The notes under the pieces were generated by a model. That model was not told the origin of the DNA. It saw only the letters and a list, made by a program, of their open reading frames with translations, and did no database searches. Position numbers and translations under genes: made by a program. 64,000 nt of DNA from assembly GCF_002221525.1 (NCBI RefSeq), contig NZ_CP011028.1, positions 2,863,001 to 2,927,000 on the forward strand. Direction: 5' to 3'. Position 1 is the first letter of the stretch; every line of letters starts with the position of its first letter. This DNA comes from Pseudoalteromonas espejiana DSM 9414. GTDB taxonomy: Bacteria; Pseudomonadota; Gammaproteobacteria; Enterobacterales; Alteromonadaceae. Below, piece by piece: positions 8,546 to 18,349 of this stretch.

Positions 8546-8929
8546 ATGAATAACACTCAAGAACAAATTCACTTTACAGTTAAAATTGTACTAGATAGTG
8601 ACAACGAAGCTAACTTTACATACTCCATAGATGGTAAAGAAGTGACTGGCGGCGGAGTTGTAAGAACCGAGACCGCGGGCATTTATAGTTTAGATGAAGC
8701 CACGTTTGCTAGAGGCTTTTTATTTACTGGCGCCACTATCACCAATGTTAATAAAGAAACACCTTGCGCCCAAGACTTTAGCTTTAAAGTAAGCGATAAC
8801 GGCCGCACAATTACTATTATCGATACCGATGAAAACCCAGGTACTGCCTGTTTGATATTTAATGTTGAGTGCAACGGCACAGCCTATGAAAGCACTGATC
8901 CGCAAGTTGAAAATAGAGGAGAACATTAA
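8546..8929 (+). CDS. Small beta-rich protein, probable DP-EP family
   Basis: 127 residues with an AAGGGAA ribosome site, 22 bases after the STAND regulator, so co-transcription is likely. There is no signal peptide or membrane segment. The sequence is rich in short beta strands (FTVKIVLDSD, FTYSIDGKEV, FSFKVSDNG, ITIIDTDENP), contains three cysteines and ends with DPQVENRGEH. From memory this resembles the little-studied DP-EP family of marine gammaproteobacteria, whose members also end near DPQV. I could not check this. It may be an effector, ligand or target of the regulator; this is inference from linkage only. Confidence 0.5.
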   Translation: MNNTQEQIHFTVKIVLDSDNEANFTYSIDGKEVTGGGVVRTETAGIYSLDEATFARGFLFTGATITNVNKETPCAQDFSFKVSDNGRTITIIDTDENPGTACLIFNVECNGTAYESTDPQVENRGEH

Positions 8930-8948
8930 TTAACAACAATTAATTTCT

Positions 8949-8983
8949 AAATTGCACAGGGCTGATTTACTCCTGTGTAATTA
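8949..8983 (+). terminator. Hairpin after the small gene
   Basis: An imperfect 12-base stem (8949-8960 with 8972-8983) sits just downstream of the small beta-rich gene and is followed by an AT-rich stretch without a clean T-run. It is probably a weak terminator or an RNA 3'-end stabiliser for the two-gene unit. Confidence 0.4.
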
Positions 8984-9122
8984 ATTTATAACAAAACCGC
9001 CTTTTAGCTATCAGCCAAAAAAACATAATAAAATAAGCAACTTAAACCAGAAGGTTACCGAAAGGTTTAAAACCCATAAATTGAATAAACTGCTAGACAT
9101 CAAGTTTCATTAACAATAAAAA

Positions 9123-10124
9123 ATGAGCAAAACCATGTCTAATAATAATGAAAATAGCAGAGAAAATAACACCGACAACGCTGTATCTGCATTAATGAGC
9201 AGCATTTCTAATACCGTTAACAATGAAAAAATAAGCGCGATTATTAATGTTACTAATGTGATGGCCGATGCTATTTTTATTGTAAATGCACACGGTGTAT
9301 TTGAGTCTGTAAATCCGATTGCTGCAAAGTTTTTTAATATGCCACTTGAGGCCTTAATTGGTAAAAAGTGGCAATCGTTTTTACAAGAGCAATATAGAGA
9401 CGATTACAATTACATGTTTGAAAGTTGGAAAAACAATTATCAAACGCCGCTTAACCATGGTCCTAAAGAAGTAAAAATAATTAAAGCAAATGGTAACTTT
9501 TTAGATGTTGAGTTATCTATATCATGTTTACCCGAATCGGTAGTCGCAAATACCCCACTTTTTATTTGTATAATGCATGATATTTCAAAGCACGTTAAAA
9601 AGTATAAAGTACTGGAAAATGTAGCCAAGCTCGATCATCTCACTGGCATTGCTAATCGTTGTACTTTAGAAAAAACCATCATTAAAAATTGGCAAGAGTG
9701 CATAGTTAACAAGCAGCCTCTTAGCTTTATACTTATTGATATTGATTACTTTAAATTATTTAACGACAACTTTGGCCATGTAAAAGGTGATAAGTGCCTT
9801 CAAAAAGTCGCACGTACAATAGAAGAATGCCTCCCCTCTAAAGACAGTTTAGTTGCTAGGTATGGCGGTGAAGAGTTTGCCGTTGTACTACCTCGTTCGC
9901 ACATTTCAAATGCACAAATGATTGCTAAGCGCATCCAAGATAAAACTCTAAATATTAACTTTAGAGATATTGGTCTACCTGCAAGCGTAAAAATAAGTGT
10001 AAGCCAAGGTCTCGCATGTGAATATAATAATCAATATAGAACATTTGAAGCTTTGATATCGGCTGCAGATACGGCACTGTACAGAGCAAAGTCAGAAGGT
10101 AGAAATAAACTATGCATTAGGTAG
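9123..10124 (+). CDS. PAS-GGDEF diguanylate cyclase
   Basis: 333 residues, no membrane segment. A PAS domain (about 42-155, with the ILIVNA-like start and the HDIS end) is followed by a GGDEF domain (about 165-333). The active-site loop is GGEEF (248-252), so it should be catalytically competent and make c-di-GMP from two GTP. The RxxD inhibitory site that normally lies just before the active loop is absent (SKDS instead), so product inhibition may be missing. The start is uncertain: ATG 9123 or ATG 9135, neither with a strong ribosome site. It lies about 5.5 kb upstream of the pel operon, whose PelD binds c-di-GMP. A functional link is possible but not shown. Confidence 0.88.
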   Translation: MSKTMSNNNENSRENNTDNAVSALMSSISNTVNNEKISAIINVTNVMADAIFIVNAHGVFESVNPIAAKFFNMPLEALIGKKWQSFLQEQYRDDYNYMFESWKNNYQTPLNHGPKEVKIIKANGNFLDVELSISCLPESVVANTPLFICIMHDISKHVKKYKVLENVAKLDHLTGIANRCTLEKTIIKNWQECIVNKQPLSFILIDIDYFKLFNDNFGHVKGDKCLQKVARTIEECLPSKDSLVARYGGEEFAVVLPRSHISNAQMIAKRIQDKTLNINFRDIGLPASVKISVSQGLACEYNNQYRTFEALISAADTALYRAKSEGRNKLCIR

Positions 10125-10165
10125 GTCTGGGTAACGTTTTGCGTTAAAAGAAACATTACCCAGAC
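10125..10165. terminator. Hairpin between convergent GGDEF and mgtE genes
   Basis: A ten-base perfect stem (GTCTGGGTAA at 10125-10134 with its complement at 10156-10165) is extended inward by further partial pairing. It lies in the short gap between two convergent genes. A short T-run follows on the plus side. It is a likely transcription end for the diguanylate cyclase gene and perhaps for mgtE. Confidence 0.6.
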
Positions 10166-10195
10166 TTTCATATTAAGCATATTACACGGAGTTAC

Positions 10196-11548
10196 TTATA
10201 ACAGTAATAAACTACCTAACCCTAAAAAGGTCACAAACCCAACTATATCGGTAACGGTGGTTAATATTACAGAGCCTGAAAGCGCAGGGTCAATTTTCAT
10301 TTTATCTAATATAGACGGGATCACTACGCCCGCTAACGATGCTGCCACTAAGTTTAGTAAAATAGCGACCGTTATAGTAATACTTAGCATTATGTCGCTA
10401 AACCATACAAATGTTAGCGCACCAATCACAATAGCCCACACTAAGCCATTTACCGCCCCCACACGCAGTTCTTTTTTAAGCAACGCATTACGGTTTGAGT
10501 CAGTTACTTGGCCAAGTGCAAGGCCACGCACTATAACGGTAAGTGTTTGACTACCAGCTATTCCGCCCATAGAGGCAACCACAGGCATTAACACAGCAAG
10601 TGCAACAACTTGCTCTATTGTTGCACCAAATAAACCGATAAACCATGAGGCTAAAAAAGCGGTGGCTAAATTTATACCTAGCCAAATTCCACGGTTTTTG
10701 GCACTTTTTTTTACGCTTGCAAATAAATCCTCATCTTCGCGTAAACCACCCGCTTTAGCTGCTGCTTCATCGGTAATTTCTTGGCGTAATTCGTATGCTG
10801 ATGCAATAGTTAAGCGCCCAACGAGTTTATTGTCGGAATTGACTACTGGCATGGCCATTTGCTCAGAATGAATTACAACCTCTGCTGCTTCGTATAAATC
10901 ATCATCCGCATGCAACAAAGGAAAGTCATGATTTGCAAGTGCCAGTAAACTATCACCCTCTGAGGCTTTAATTAAATCATTTATGGCAAGCTCACCAATT
11001 AAACTCCCCTGTCGGCTTACTAAATAAATCACTTCGCTGTATTGCGGTAAGCCTTTGTGTAGCAGCTTTTTAACACTTGCAATGGTTGCTTTTTCACTCA
11101 CTTTTAAAAAATCAAAACCTACCCAGTGGCCTAATTGCTCTGGCGGGTATTGCTGCGCAAGGTCGTATTGCTTTGTTTGTGCTTCATCAAGCTGCCTTTT
11201 AGCATAATCAACAAAGCGCTCAGGTATAACCTCTTCAAGCTCAAGTAACTCTTCAACGTTAACTTCATCTAATAGTTTATAGGCATCGCTATCGTCTAAG
11301 GCTTGCAGTAACCATAAACAGCTATCTTCACTGAGTGTTACAAATATTTCATGCTGGGTATCTTGTGCTAAAAGCTGCCAAATTTCGAGTCGTTGCTCTT
11401 TTGGTATTGCCTCAAAAAGCAACGATAAATGCTCACTAGAGAGATTAAGCTGTGCATCGGCTAAAAGCTGGCTTTTTTGCTCGCTCGTTTCGCATTGTAA
11501 TAAATCATTTATGAGCTGTTGAAGTTGGTCAACTGGGTATTCAATCAT
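10196..11548 (-). CDS. mgtE: Magnesium transporter MgtE
   Basis: 450 residues, the normal MgtE length. An N-terminal helical superhelical domain (about 1-125, repeated leucine-rich helices) is followed by two CBS domains (about 130-250, with the SEVIYLVSRQG and MAMPVVNSDNKLVGRL segments). Five membrane helices form the pore part, which includes the conserved PVVASMGGIAGSQTL motif. MgtE dimers are Mg2+ channels of the inner membrane. The CBS/N domains sense cytoplasmic Mg2+ and close the pore. Single gene. Confidence 0.93.
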   Translation of the reverse strand: MIEYPVDQLQQLINDLLQCETSEQKSQLLADAQLNLSSEHLSLLFEAIPKEQRLEIWQLLAQDTQHEIFVTLSEDSCLWLLQALDDSDAYKLLDEVNVEELLELEEVIPERFVDYAKRQLDEAQTKQYDLAQQYPPEQLGHWVGFDFLKVSEKATIASVKKLLHKGLPQYSEVIYLVSRQGSLIGELAINDLIKASEGDSLLALANHDFPLLHADDDLYEAAEVVIHSEQMAMPVVNSDNKLVGRLTIASAYELRQEITDEAAAKAGGLREDEDLFASVKKSAKNRGIWLGINLATAFLASWFIGLFGATIEQVVALAVLMPVVASMGGIAGSQTLTVIVRGLALGQVTDSNRNALLKKELRVGAVNGLVWAIVIGALTFVWFSDIMLSITITVAILLNLVAASLAGVVIPSILDKMKIDPALSGSVILTTVTDIVGFVTFLGLGSLLLL

Positions 11549-11896
11549 CTTAAAGCCTTAAAAACTATAAAAAGTTGCTATGTTAAGAGTGTACATTAGC
11601 TGGAATAAATTGTACTAAAAGAACAGCGTAAAACTAATTTTTGCGCATTGTAGAGACAAAAAGAAACATGCCCTACAATTAATTTAAAAATAGTTAAAAG
11701 TAATTTATTTAACCCCATTTAAATTACTCGTTTACCTATTAAAGAAAACTAATTTAACTTTATTATTAGCTAAACTTTGTGCAAATAATGTACATAGCAA
11801 AGCTTGCTATTAAACATAAATTAAGCCTATTTAGCGTTTAACACTAAAGCCTAAAACAAGGTTACTTTATAAAGCTATGAGTAGGTGTTTAGGCAT
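11549..11896. other. AT-rich intergenic region upstream of mgtE
   Basis: About 350 bases between the mgtE start and the terminator of the upstream kinase-like gene. It should hold the mgtE promoter (minus strand). I see no conserved reading frame, no clear Mg2+ riboswitch fold and no operator I can name. Confidence 0.4.
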
Positions 11897-11929
11897 AAAA
11901 AAAGCCCATAACAGCACGCTATTATGGGC
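11897..11929 (-). terminator. Terminator of the kinase-like gene
   Basis: A GC-containing eight-base stem (11904-11911 with 11922-11929) is followed, reading on the minus strand, by a run of seven T. It is a classic intrinsic terminator placed 26 bases after the stop of the gene at 11955-12704. Confidence 0.85.
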
Positions 11930-11954
11930 AAAGTCACACAATGAAAAAGAGAAA

Positions 11955-12704
11955 TTAGAACCTATCTGTAAAGCTGCGAATTAAATCAGAATCAATAAGC
12001 TGTGTTACAAGTGCAGCGCCCCACGCATAGGCACGTTGAACGGGGTACCCTTTAAAAATCCAACGTTTACGTACATGGTTAAAGCGCTGTAAGTAATTCT
12101 GCTTAGCTTGTGGTAGTGGTGTATCGCTAAGTTTATCCCATGCCTTATATACGCCCGACATGTCGCAGCCGCGCATAAAACGCTGTAACCAACGCGGAAA
12201 ACGAGAAAAGCTAATCGTTGACTGAAAGTCGATAATATAAGGCTTACCATCGCTGCCGCACAAAATGTTACCCATATTACGCAAGTCTAAATGTACGATG
12301 CCTTGGCGATGCATTTTGGCTACTTGGCGCTCTAGATCTGCAAAAAAACTAGCCGGTAAAGTTTTACCTTGATGCATTAAATTTCTCAGTAGCGTGCCTT
12401 CAATATAATCGTACGCAACAGCAATGGGTGATAAACGACTAAAACGATTAGCAACCGCATCAAGGTTTGCTAAACGGCTTAACCCCTTGTACTCCTGATT
12501 TACTGAAAATCGTGCAAAAGTTTTACGAACAAACCATGGGCTTTGGCTAAAGTCCTTAACTATTAAATCAAATTTGTCATCTTGGTATCTGTATACAATT
12601 GCGTTCGCAAAACGGCCTTTATGTACAACACTTAAATGCTGTTGCATAAATTCGTGTTCTACAAACTGCCGCTGCAATTGCGTTAACAAATTACTCTCAA
12701 CCAC
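11955..12704 (-). CDS. Kdo kinase/WaaP-like protein kinase-fold protein
   Basis: 249 residues with a small protein-kinase fold. A likely ATP-binding lysine is at K50 (IVKDF). The catalytic loop HLDLRNMGN lies at 138-146 (D140 and N146), and the metal-binding Asp is in IIDF at 159, replacing DFG. This set of motifs matches lipopolysaccharide core kinases (KdkA/WaaP/InaA) and RIO-like kinases. It probably phosphorylates a lipid A-core sugar on the cytoplasmic side. No LPS genes are adjacent, so the substrate is inferred only from family. The start is a GTG without a strong ribosome site; an internal ATG could be used. Confidence 0.7.
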   Translation of the reverse strand: MVESNLLTQLQRQFVEHEFMQQHLSVVHKGRFANAIVYRYQDDKFDLIVKDFSQSPWFVRKTFARFSVNQEYKGLSRLANLDAVANRFSRLSPIAVAYDYIEGTLLRNLMHQGKTLPASFFADLERQVAKMHRQGIVHLDLRNMGNILCGSDGKPYIIDFQSTISFSRFPRWLQRFMRGCDMSGVYKAWDKLSDTPLPQAKQNYLQRFNHVRKRWIFKGYPVQRAYAWGAALVTQLIDSDLIRSFTDRF

Positions 12705-12837
12705 AACAAATCTAACAAGCTGATAACACTAATTACCTAGGCAACTATATAACCAAGGTTAGATTTCTCGTACAATACGATTCAGTACTTAGCAGGCTAA
12801 CTTTTTATTGAAACAGTATCGCTTAAATGTTGATAAT

Positions 12838-13311
12838 CTATTTGGCAGGTGAATCTAAATTGGTTATTGCTTTAAATAATAAATCTATAACTTGCTGTTT
12901 TTCATCATCAGAGAATCCATTAAGCGCTTTGGCATATACCTCATTTACCAAAGGCATTATTTGCGGGTACAACGCTTTGCCCTTTTCACTTAAACCTAAA
13001 ATGGTAGAGCGCTTATCGAACTCGCTCTGAGTCTTTGCAATAAGATCTTTTTCTTCAAGGCGCTTTAGCAAGCGGCTCATAGCACCTTTATCGTAAACCA
13101 TGTGCTCACACAGCCCAGCTAATGTATTTACCGACCCTTTTGCTAACAACACCACCACAATATATTGAGCCGACGTTAAACCCATTGGCTGAAGTTGGGT
13201 GTCGATATGAGCAGAAAGCTTTGAGCGTAAAAACGAAATTACTCGCCCTAAATCTTGCTCAGGTATTAACTGTTCTCGGTTACAGCTATTCATCGAAGGC
13301 ATATTTTGCAT
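12838..13311 (-). CDS. MarR family transcriptional regulator
   Basis: 157 residues with the MarR winged-helix core. Helices around LTSAQYIVVVLLA are followed by the recognition segment DKGAMSRLLKRLEEKDLI, then the wing DKRSTILGLSEKG and a C-terminal dimerisation helix. MarR proteins bind palindromic operators as dimers and usually repress an adjacent gene until a small phenolic or oxidant ligand binds. No divergent target gene is next to it, so its regulon is unclear. Several in-frame ATG codons lie near the start (13311, 13302, 13293), and the true one is not certain. Confidence 0.87.
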   Translation of the reverse strand: MQNMPSMNSCNREQLIPEQDLGRVISFLRSKLSAHIDTQLQPMGLTSAQYIVVVLLAKGSVNTLAGLCEHMVYDKGAMSRLLKRLEEKDLIAKTQSEFDKRSTILGLSEKGKALYPQIMPLVNEVYAKALNGFSDDEKQQVIDLLFKAITNLDSPAK

Positions 13312-13396
13312 ATATACGGGTACTCTATTTAATCAAATGCGTGTAATAGACTACACAAAAATAATAAAATTCCATAGGTTACTTAGTTTTTTAAAC

Positions 13397-13423
13397 TAAA
13401 AAGCCACAACGTTAGCTGTGGCT
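13397..13423 (-). terminator. Terminator of the chemoreceptor gene
   Basis: A seven-base stem (AGCCACA at 13402-13408 with TGTGGCT at 13417-13423) is followed on the minus strand by a T-rich stretch. It lies 28 bases after the stop of the methyl-accepting chemotaxis gene. Confidence 0.75.
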
Positions 13424-13450
13424 ATATATGTTTAATAATTAGATTACTGA

Positions 13451-15118
13451 CTAAATCTTAAATTGCCCTACCAGTTGCCCAAGGCTTTCACCTCGCCCTG
13501 CTAAATGCTGACTAACCGACGCCGTATCTTTACTTGCCTGGGTTAGTTCATTAACTATTTCTTGAATAGCAAATATATTACGATTAATTTCCTCTGTTAC
13601 TGAGCTTTGCTCAGTTGCAGCCGTTGCTATTTGGGTACTCATATCATTAATGGTGGTAACCGATGTAGTTACAGCGCCTAAGCTTTGTGAAATATCACGC
13701 GATGACTCAACAGAACGATTACAACTTAATTGACTTGCTTGCATAGCCTCTACTGCGGCACTCACTAAGTTATGTAACTCGCTTAGCATTTCACTTATTT
13801 CAAGTGTACTTACTTGAGTTCGACTCGCTAAGCTTCTTACTTCGTCGGCTACAACTGCAAAGCCACGACCTTGCTCCCCTGCACGCGCGGCCTCAATTGC
13901 GGCATTAAGAGCAAGTAAGTTTGTTTGCTCAGCAATACCACCTATAACACTCAATACACTATTAATTTTTTTAGATTGGTCACTTAATGAGTTAACCTGA
14001 TCCGCTGCAACATTAATTTCGCCCATTAATTTTGATACTTCACTTAGTGATATATCTACACACTCTTGCGCTTTTGCAACCTCTAACGTGGCCGCTTGTG
14101 TAGACTCTGCTACTTGTGTGGTGTTTTGCGCAACCTCATGTGATGTTGCCGACATTTCAGTAATTGCTGTGGCTACTAAGACAGTTTCATGATTATGATT
14201 AAGTAATTTATTTTCAAATAATTTAGTTTGTTTGTTTATATCACTTGAAGCTATTTTTACATCTTCTGTCACATCGGCCACATTAGTAATAATACTTTGT
14301 AGTTTACTTACAAACACATTGAACGATTCACCTAACTGACCTATTTCATCGTTAGTATCTATGGTTAATCGTTTTGTTAAATCGCCTTCGCCTTTAGCGA
14401 TATCATCTAAGTTTTGGCCCATTCTCAAAATTGGCTTAACCATAGTATTTGAAGCAATTAACGCACCCACTAAAGTAAGCGCTAACCAAAAAAAGGCAAT
14501 GAGTAAAAGTGTCGTTATTTTTTCTCGAGTATGGGATTTCATTGTTTGTTGATAATTTGCAAGCTCAGCTTCTATATCATCCATATAAGCGCCGGTACCA
14601 ATCATCCAGTTGGTCCCCGGAATCATTGCTGCATAGCCAATTTTTTCTACCAAGCCTGATGTATTCGGCTTTTGAAAATGATAACTAAATGCTCCTCCAC
14701 CTTTTCGCGCTTGCTCAAGCAATCCTACAATTATTTTTTTACCATTAGGGTCTGTCATCCCTATTTTATTTTTACCTTCAATGGCGTCGCCTAACAGGGC
14801 ATGAAATACACTCACGCCGCTAGTGTCGTAAATAAAAAAATAACCATCGTCACCAAAGGTAAGTTTCCTTAGTGTATCTTTAGCTATTTGTGCCGAGGCG
14901 TTATCAAGCTGATAGCGCACTAACTTACTTGCAATCTCTACTTCAGTAGCAAGCAAGGTGTGTTTATCTTTAATTAATTTAGATTTAATTGTATGAAAAT
15001 TTTGCTGTTGGTTTTGCGACTCTAAATAATATGAGCTGGCCATTAAACTAATTAATAATAATGTTAGTGGCAAAATAGCGAGTAGTAACAATTTGTTTTT
15101 TAAGCTTAAGTTACTCAT
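13451..15118 (-). CDS. Methyl-accepting chemotaxis protein with single Cache domain
   Basis: 555 residues. An N-terminal membrane helix (about 9-28) is followed by a periplasmic sCache_2-type sensor domain (about 35-190; DDGYFFIYD and [11 protein letters not shown] are typical). A second membrane helix (about 200-220), a HAMP domain and a long methyl-accepting coiled coil follow. The signalling tip is the conserved [19 protein letters not shown] region. It links ligand binding to CheA/CheW and flagellar control. There is no CheR-binding C-terminal pentapeptide. The ligand is unknown; sCache_2 domains often bind small organic acids. Confidence 0.92.
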   Translation of the reverse strand: MSNLSLKNKLLLLAILPLTLLLISLMASSYYLESQNQQQNFHTIKSKLIKDKHTLLATEVEIASKLVRYQLDNASAQIAKDTLRKLTFGDDGYFFIYDTSGVSVFHALLGDAIEGKNKIGMTDPNGKKIIVGLLEQARKGGGAFSYHFQKPNTSGLVEKIGYAAMIPGTNWMIGTGAYMDDIEAELANYQQTMKSHTREKITTLLLIAFFWLALTLVGALIASNTMVKPILRMGQNLDDIAKGEGDLTKRLTIDTNDEIGQLGESFNVFVSKLQSIITNVADVTEDVKIASSDINKQTKLFENKLLNHNHETVLVATAITEMSATSHEVAQNTTQVAESTQAATLEVAKAQECVDISLSEVSKLMGEINVAADQVNSLSDQSKKINSVLSVIGGIAEQTNLLALNAAIEAARAGEQGRGFAVVADEVRSLASRTQVSTLEISEMLSELHNLVSAAVEAMQASQLSCNRSVESSRDISQSLGAVTTSVTTINDMSTQIATAATEQSSVTEEINRNIFAIQEIVNELTQASKDTASVSQHLAGRGESLGQLVGQFKI

Positions 15119-15640
15119 TAAATCTCCGGCATAAGTGCTTAATTTTTTTAACTGCTTACTTATAAAATGCCTGAAATTTGGGTGATTTTTATCGTGTGTA
15201 AAATTTCACTAACTAGCAGCTTTACCCGCAAAAGTTTGTATGCAGGCGATTAATTTTATAAGTAAAAGATAGTGTCAAAGTACTGACAAAGAGGCGAGTA
15301 TTATAATTTTAAAAATGCAATTTAGATACACATTATAACGCGACATTAGTCTTATTGATGCGTCCAAAATTCATTCAATTTAGCCGCTTAAACCCACAGT
15401 TAACTTAGCTTTTAAGCTTAAACCTACTAACGGTACACACGCTTATTTTAGCTATAAATAAAATATTAAAGAATAACTTATGCTGTAGCATTAACTATAA
15501 GGTATGAGCGGCTCTTCAATAGAAACAATTAAGTAGCCATGTATTTTTATTTAACATATAATCATCACAATTCTAATAATAAATACCTACACCCAAAGCG
15601 GTACAATGTTTAACGTTAATGATGGTTTTATAAAATAATA
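15119..15640. other. Intergenic region upstream of the pel operon
   Basis: About 520 AT-rich bases between the divergent chemoreceptor and pelA starts. It must hold both promoters. I looked for a GEMM-type c-di-GMP riboswitch, for strong inverted repeats and for a reading frame, and found none that I can support. The length suggests room for activator sites, possibly for a c-di-GMP-responsive regulator as at Pseudomonas pel, but no site is visible by eye. Confidence 0.4.
15557..15562 (+). promoter_or_regulatory. Candidate -10 box of the pel promoter
   Basis: A perfect TATAAT hexamer lies 78 bases before the pelA start in the expected orientation. No good -35 hexamer is found at 16-18 bases upstream, so if real it would need an activator. 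Perfect hexamers also arise by chance in AT-rich DNA. Confidence 0.25.
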
Positions 15641-18349
15641 ATGAAATACTTTTTATACTTAACGTTGTTCATCTGTTCGAACGTATTTGCTCAGCCTAGC
15701 AAAAATAGTATTGCCTTTTACTACTCATCTCCTATGCCTTTGGCTGAAATGACTTTTTATTCTCGGGTTGTTGTACAGCCAGAGCTTGTCACTAAATTTG
15801 AGCTTGATTGGTTTAAACAGCGCAACATAGCTGTATATGCTTATTTAAGTGTGGGTGAGTCGTTTAATGAAAGTGAATCATCGCTTGCATTAAATCCTCA
15901 TTGGAATAGCCATATTTCCGATTTAACAGCAAAGCATTGGCAAGAGCACCTACAAACTCAAGCTAAACAGTTACAACAGCGCGGTTTTAGTGGTTTATTT
16001 TTAGATACTCTTGATAGCTATCAGCTATTAAAACCCGACTATGATAAACCCGCTCAGCAGGCAGGTTTAGTAAACATCATAAAAGACTTATCAAATACCT
16101 TTAATAAGCACCTTATTTTAAACCGAGGGTTTGAGCTACTACCAAAGCTAAGTGGGTATGCTCACGACTTAGTCGCCGAGGGTTTACTTAGCCACTTTAA
16201 CCCCAGCGACAACAGCTACAAACTAACCACTAAAAGCGACCAAGATTGGCTGAATGCCCAACTCAAAAAGGCGCAACAACTCGGCTTCAATGTACAAGTT
16301 ATAGATTATGCTAAGCCAAAACAACGCCTAGCAATGGCTGAAAAAATTATCGCCGCGGGCTACGCTCCGTGGGTAACAGACGGCCACTTACAAACTTGGG
16401 GAACATCGGCTATTCAACCTGTCCCCAGGCGCATTTTAATTCCGTACAATAGTGACGTGAAGCCACTTATATATACAACCGTGCATTTAAAGCTTGCAAC
16501 CCTTATTGAATATTTAGGGTATATACCTGATTACATTGATATGGCGACCACTCAGTTACCAAAGGTTGATACCGCCTTACATGCTGGAATTATTTCTTGG
16601 ACTACGAGTGATGTATTTTATGATGTTACGGTAATAAAATGGCTAGAAGATAACTTAGGAGTTGTACCGCAACTTGTATTAGGTGAGTTACCATCGTCAA
16701 ATAAACTATTACAAAGTTTAGGCGTAGAAATAATTAGCACAGCGCCACAAGAGCCTTTTTCGTTGTCATATATGGCGCCGTGGCTTAAAGGTGAGTCGGC
16801 AATGCCTCCACCTATAATAAAACCATACTTATTAAAGCTGACAGCACAAGCAAAAGCGCTTATCTCTATAAGATCAGCAGATGATCAAACTATTATCCAA
16901 GCAAGTAAAACCAAGTATGGAGCATTAATATCAGCACCTTGGCTTATTGATACTTTACCAATGGAAGGAAATCGCTGGGTGGTAGACCCTAAAAATCTAT
17001 TAACTCAAGCTATGGGCCTGCCGCCTATACTTGCGCCAGATACAACAACATCAAGCGGCCGCCGTATGTTAACCCTGCATATTGATGGTGATGGCTTTAC
17101 AAGTATTGCTCACTTTGCGGGTAAACCTTACGCTGCAGAAGTTATTCGTGATGAAGTGATTAAAAAGTATAAATTACCTCTTACCTCGTCCGTTATTCAG
17201 GCCGATATTGAGCCTAACGGGCTACATGCAGGAGATAGCCCAAAGCTTGAAAAAATAGCAAAAGAAATTTTCGCACTGCCGTATGTTGAAGTTGCCTCAC
17301 ACACTTATAGCCACCCTTACTTTTGGACTGCGCTTTCTGGACGCAAGGAAATAAACATAGATGATACCGACTACGGCTTTCACTTAAATATACCAGGCTA
17401 CAACGAGATAGATTTAAATAAAGAAATAACTGGTTCAATAAATTATATTAATGAGCGGCTAGTCCCTAAAAACAAAAAAACAGTGATGATGCTATGGTCG
17501 GGCGATGCAACACCAGGTCCAAAAGCGCTTGAGCTTGCGCGTGATGCTGGCGTTTTAAATGTTAACGGAGGCAATACCAACGTTAATGCAGATAACCCAA
17601 GCCTTACACATATATCGCCCATTGGTCGCCCTGAGCGTGATTTGCTGTATCAAATATACGCCCCAATTTTGAACGAAAATGTTTACACCAACTTGTGGCA
17701 TGGGCCCTACTATGGCTTTAAACGTTTGGTAGAAACCTTTGAAATAACCGAAAAACCATATCGGCTCAAGCCTTATACTATTTACTACCATTTCTATTCT
17801 GGCGAAGTACTCGCAGGCCTTGATGCCCTGCATTACAATATGGATTACGTGTTAGCGCGCCCTAATACTCCCGTGCATTTAAGTCATTATGCAAAAATAG
17901 CTAAAGATTTTTATTTTTCGGCTTTAGCAAAAAACGCTACTGACGAGTGGCTGTACAGCTCTAAGTATATAAAAACACTTCGCTTACCTGATGTATTTGA
18001 TGTACCAAACATAACCAGCAGTAAAGGCGTTTCTGGCGTTACAGCTAAAGGTAACTACATTCATATTACAGATGACATAGCACATATTAACTTTGATCAC
18101 TCACAGCCCGACACACAACCTTATTTAATCTCTGCAAATGTGGCATTCACTAATTGGCAGGTAAATGGTGCGGTAAGTTTTAAAGCATGGGTTGAGGCTA
18201 AAATAGATCTTAAAAATGCCCAGCGTTGCCAATTTATATCCCATTTAGGTAAACGTTATAAAGGCAAAACGTATGCAGGGACTACACAATTTACAATCCC
18301 AGAAGGCGACTTTTACGGCTACTTAAATTGTAATGTAGAGGCACAATAG
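15641..18349 (+). CDS. pelA: PelA, Pel polysaccharide hydrolase/deacetylase
   Basis: 902 residues with a signal peptide (first 17 residues, ending in VFAQ). An N-terminal GH114-like glycoside-hydrolase barrel (about 20-260) is followed by a reductase-like middle part. A polysaccharide deacetylase domain comes next, with metal-site motif HIDGDG (480-485) and HTYSH (H554, H558), and then a beta-rich C-terminal part. In Pseudomonas aeruginosa PelA works in the periplasm, partly deacetylating Pel and cutting it. The key catalytic residues are kept. Its stop overlaps the pelB GTG by one base. First gene of a seven-gene pel operon. Confidence 0.93.
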   Translation: MKYFLYLTLFICSNVFAQPSKNSIAFYYSSPMPLAEMTFYSRVVVQPELVTKFELDWFKQRNIAVYAYLSVGESFNESESSLALNPHWNSHISDLTAKHWQEHLQTQAKQLQQRGFSGLFLDTLDSYQLLKPDYDKPAQQAGLVNIIKDLSNTFNKHLILNRGFELLPKLSGYAHDLVAEGLLSHFNPSDNSYKLTTKSDQDWLNAQLKKAQQLGFNVQVIDYAKPKQRLAMAEKIIAAGYAPWVTDGHLQTWGTSAIQPVPRRILIPYNSDVKPLIYTTVHLKLATLIEYLGYIPDYIDMATTQLPKVDTALHAGIISWTTSDVFYDVTVIKWLEDNLGVVPQLVLGELPSSNKLLQSLGVEIISTAPQEPFSLSYMAPWLKGESAMPPPIIKPYLLKLTAQAKALISIRSADDQTIIQASKTKYGALISAPWLIDTLPMEGNRWVVDPKNLLTQAMGLPPILAPDTTTSSGRRMLTLHIDGDGFTSIAHFAGKPYAAEVIRDEVIKKYKLPLTSSVIQADIEPNGLHAGDSPKLEKIAKEIFALPYVEVASHTYSHPYFWTALSGRKEINIDDTDYGFHLNIPGYNEIDLNKEITGSINYINERLVPKNKKTVMMLWSGDATPGPKALELARDAGVLNVNGGNTNVNADNPSLTHISPIGRPERDLLYQIYAPILNENVYTNLWHGPYYGFKRLVETFEITEKPYRLKPYTIYYHFYSGEVLAGLDALHYNMDYVLARPNTPVHLSHYAKIAKDFYFSALAKNATDEWLYSSKYIKTLRLPDVFDVPNITSSKGVSGVTAKGNYIHITDDIAHINFDHSQPDTQPYLISANVAFTNWQVNGAVSFKAWVEAKIDLKNAQRCQFISHLGKRYKGKTYAGTTQFTIPEGDFYGYLNCNVEAQ

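Noticed and set aside
15100..15240. Sigma-28 promoter before the chemoreceptor gene
   Set aside because: A CACGATAA box and a TAAAG box are present but their spacing is about 20 bases instead of about 11.
15119..15640. Possible c-di-GMP riboswitch before pelA
   Set aside because: I compared it with the GEMM consensus and found neither the conserved core nor the paired stems.
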